DNA from: JBOGIF01 sp050742415
GTDB lineage: Bacteria; Actinomycetota; Acidimicrobiia; Acidimicrobiales; AC-14
Direction: 5' to 3'
Length of the DNA: 7,050 bases
Assembly (NCBI GenBank): GCA_050742415.1
Contig: JBOGIF010000011.1
Span: 1-7,050, forward strand
Shown here: in pieces, positions 6,839-7,050 of the stretch
Layout: each line of letters opens with the position of its first letter
Numbering within the stretch: the first letter of the stretch is position 1
Program-made: the position numbers and the translations under genes
The notes under the pieces: model-generated
The model's input: only the letters and a program-made list of their open reading frames with translations
Told to the model about the DNA's origin: nothing
Databases searched by the model: none

Positions 6839-6842
6839 CCTT
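6837..6842 (+). promoter_or_regulatory. Candidate -10 box of the right-edge ORF
   Basis: TACCTT ends 6 nt before the ATG at 6849, so the A of the ATG would be +1. It overlaps by two bases the oppositely directed TATTCT box of the helix-turn-helix gene. Confidence 0.4.
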
Positions 6843-6848
6843 CGCGCC

Positions 6849-7050
6849 ATGGTCAATCAGTGGATCTCATGGCCTCTCAGCCCCTACGTCTGCCCGTCGC
6901 CCCTTACCCGCGCGAGGCCCTACCGGTCGGTACGCCCGCGTTCTCGATGGTGCGCGCACCTCCTGTTCCAGGTGCGTTCCGAGTGGCAGGTGCTGTTCCT
7001 GCCGGACGCTGGCGCGGCGTTGGCCCGCGCCGAGCTGTACGGGCCGGTGC
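6849..7050 (+). CDS. Unrecognised ORF, 5' part only (runs off the right edge)
   Basis: From the ATG at 6849 the frame stays open to the edge, giving 67 residues that begin MVNQWISW and include LLFQVRSEWQVLFLPDAG and ALARAELYGPV near the edge. Third positions are mostly G or C in this frame, better overall than in the other forward frames, and a -10-like box sits at leaderless distance. I recognise no family. The first 30-40 residues are rich in Arg, Pro and Ser and look less protein-like than the rest. A second frame from the ATG at 6869 is also open to the edge, but its later codons end in A/T more often. A start further downstream or a different frame remains possible. Confidence 0.45.
   Translation, partial: MVNQWISWPLSPYVCPSPLTRARPYRSVRPRSRWCAHLLFQVRSEWQVLFLPDAGAALARAELYGPV

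Overview
The window is GC-rich (near 70% G+C by eye) with G/C-ending codons. It carries a conserved set of bacterial RNA-metabolism and ribosome genes: polynucleotide phosphorylase (cut by the left edge), ribosomal protein S15, the rescue hydrolase ArfB, GTPase Era, a CNNM/CorC-type membrane protein, endoribonuclease YbeY, a PhoH-like ATPase and a HIT protein. The high GC, the hit-phoH-ybeY-corC-era order, the GTG/TTG starts and the many apparently leaderless promoters fit an actinobacterium. Acidimicrobiia is my best guess, but the class is inferred and not proven.

Left region (1-1631): rpsO and pnp are read leftward as an apparent operon. Their intergenic spacer holds five tandem 17/18-bp repeat units beginning right after the rpsO stop, then a long potential hairpin, then the strong Shine-Dalgarno of pnp. 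This is the most unusual part of the window. It sits where pnp of other bacteria is controlled by RNase III processing and PNPase autoregulation. arfB is divergent from rpsO.

Middle region (1632-6044): arfB converges on a leftward operon, hit-phoH-ybeY-corC-era. Its last four genes are joined by three successive 4-base start/stop overlaps, GTGA, ATGA and TTGA, one for each start codon, with no visible Shine-Dalgarno. The 3' ends of arfB and era are 13 bp apart and carry an inverted repeat. The operon brings together rRNA maturation (YbeY, Era), an RNA-associated ATPase (PhoH), a nucleotide hydrolase (HIT) and a membrane protein that probably has a separate ion-transport or membrane role.

Right region (6045-7050): an unnamed protein with two similar Sm-like modules is divergent from hit. 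Its 3' end overlaps by 52 bp a convergent gene for a small excisionase/MerR-like helix-turn-helix protein. That gene is in turn divergent from an unrecognised ORF cut by the right edge.

A shared pattern links the transcription-unit starts. All six genes that lack a co-directional upstream neighbour have a TANNNT -10-like box ending 6-9 nt before the start codon and no Shine-Dalgarno, the arrangement expected for leaderless mRNAs. No mobile element, CRISPR array, tRNA or rRNA was seen. Apart from the repeat array, the Sm-like protein and the edge ORF, the window is ordinary core genome.
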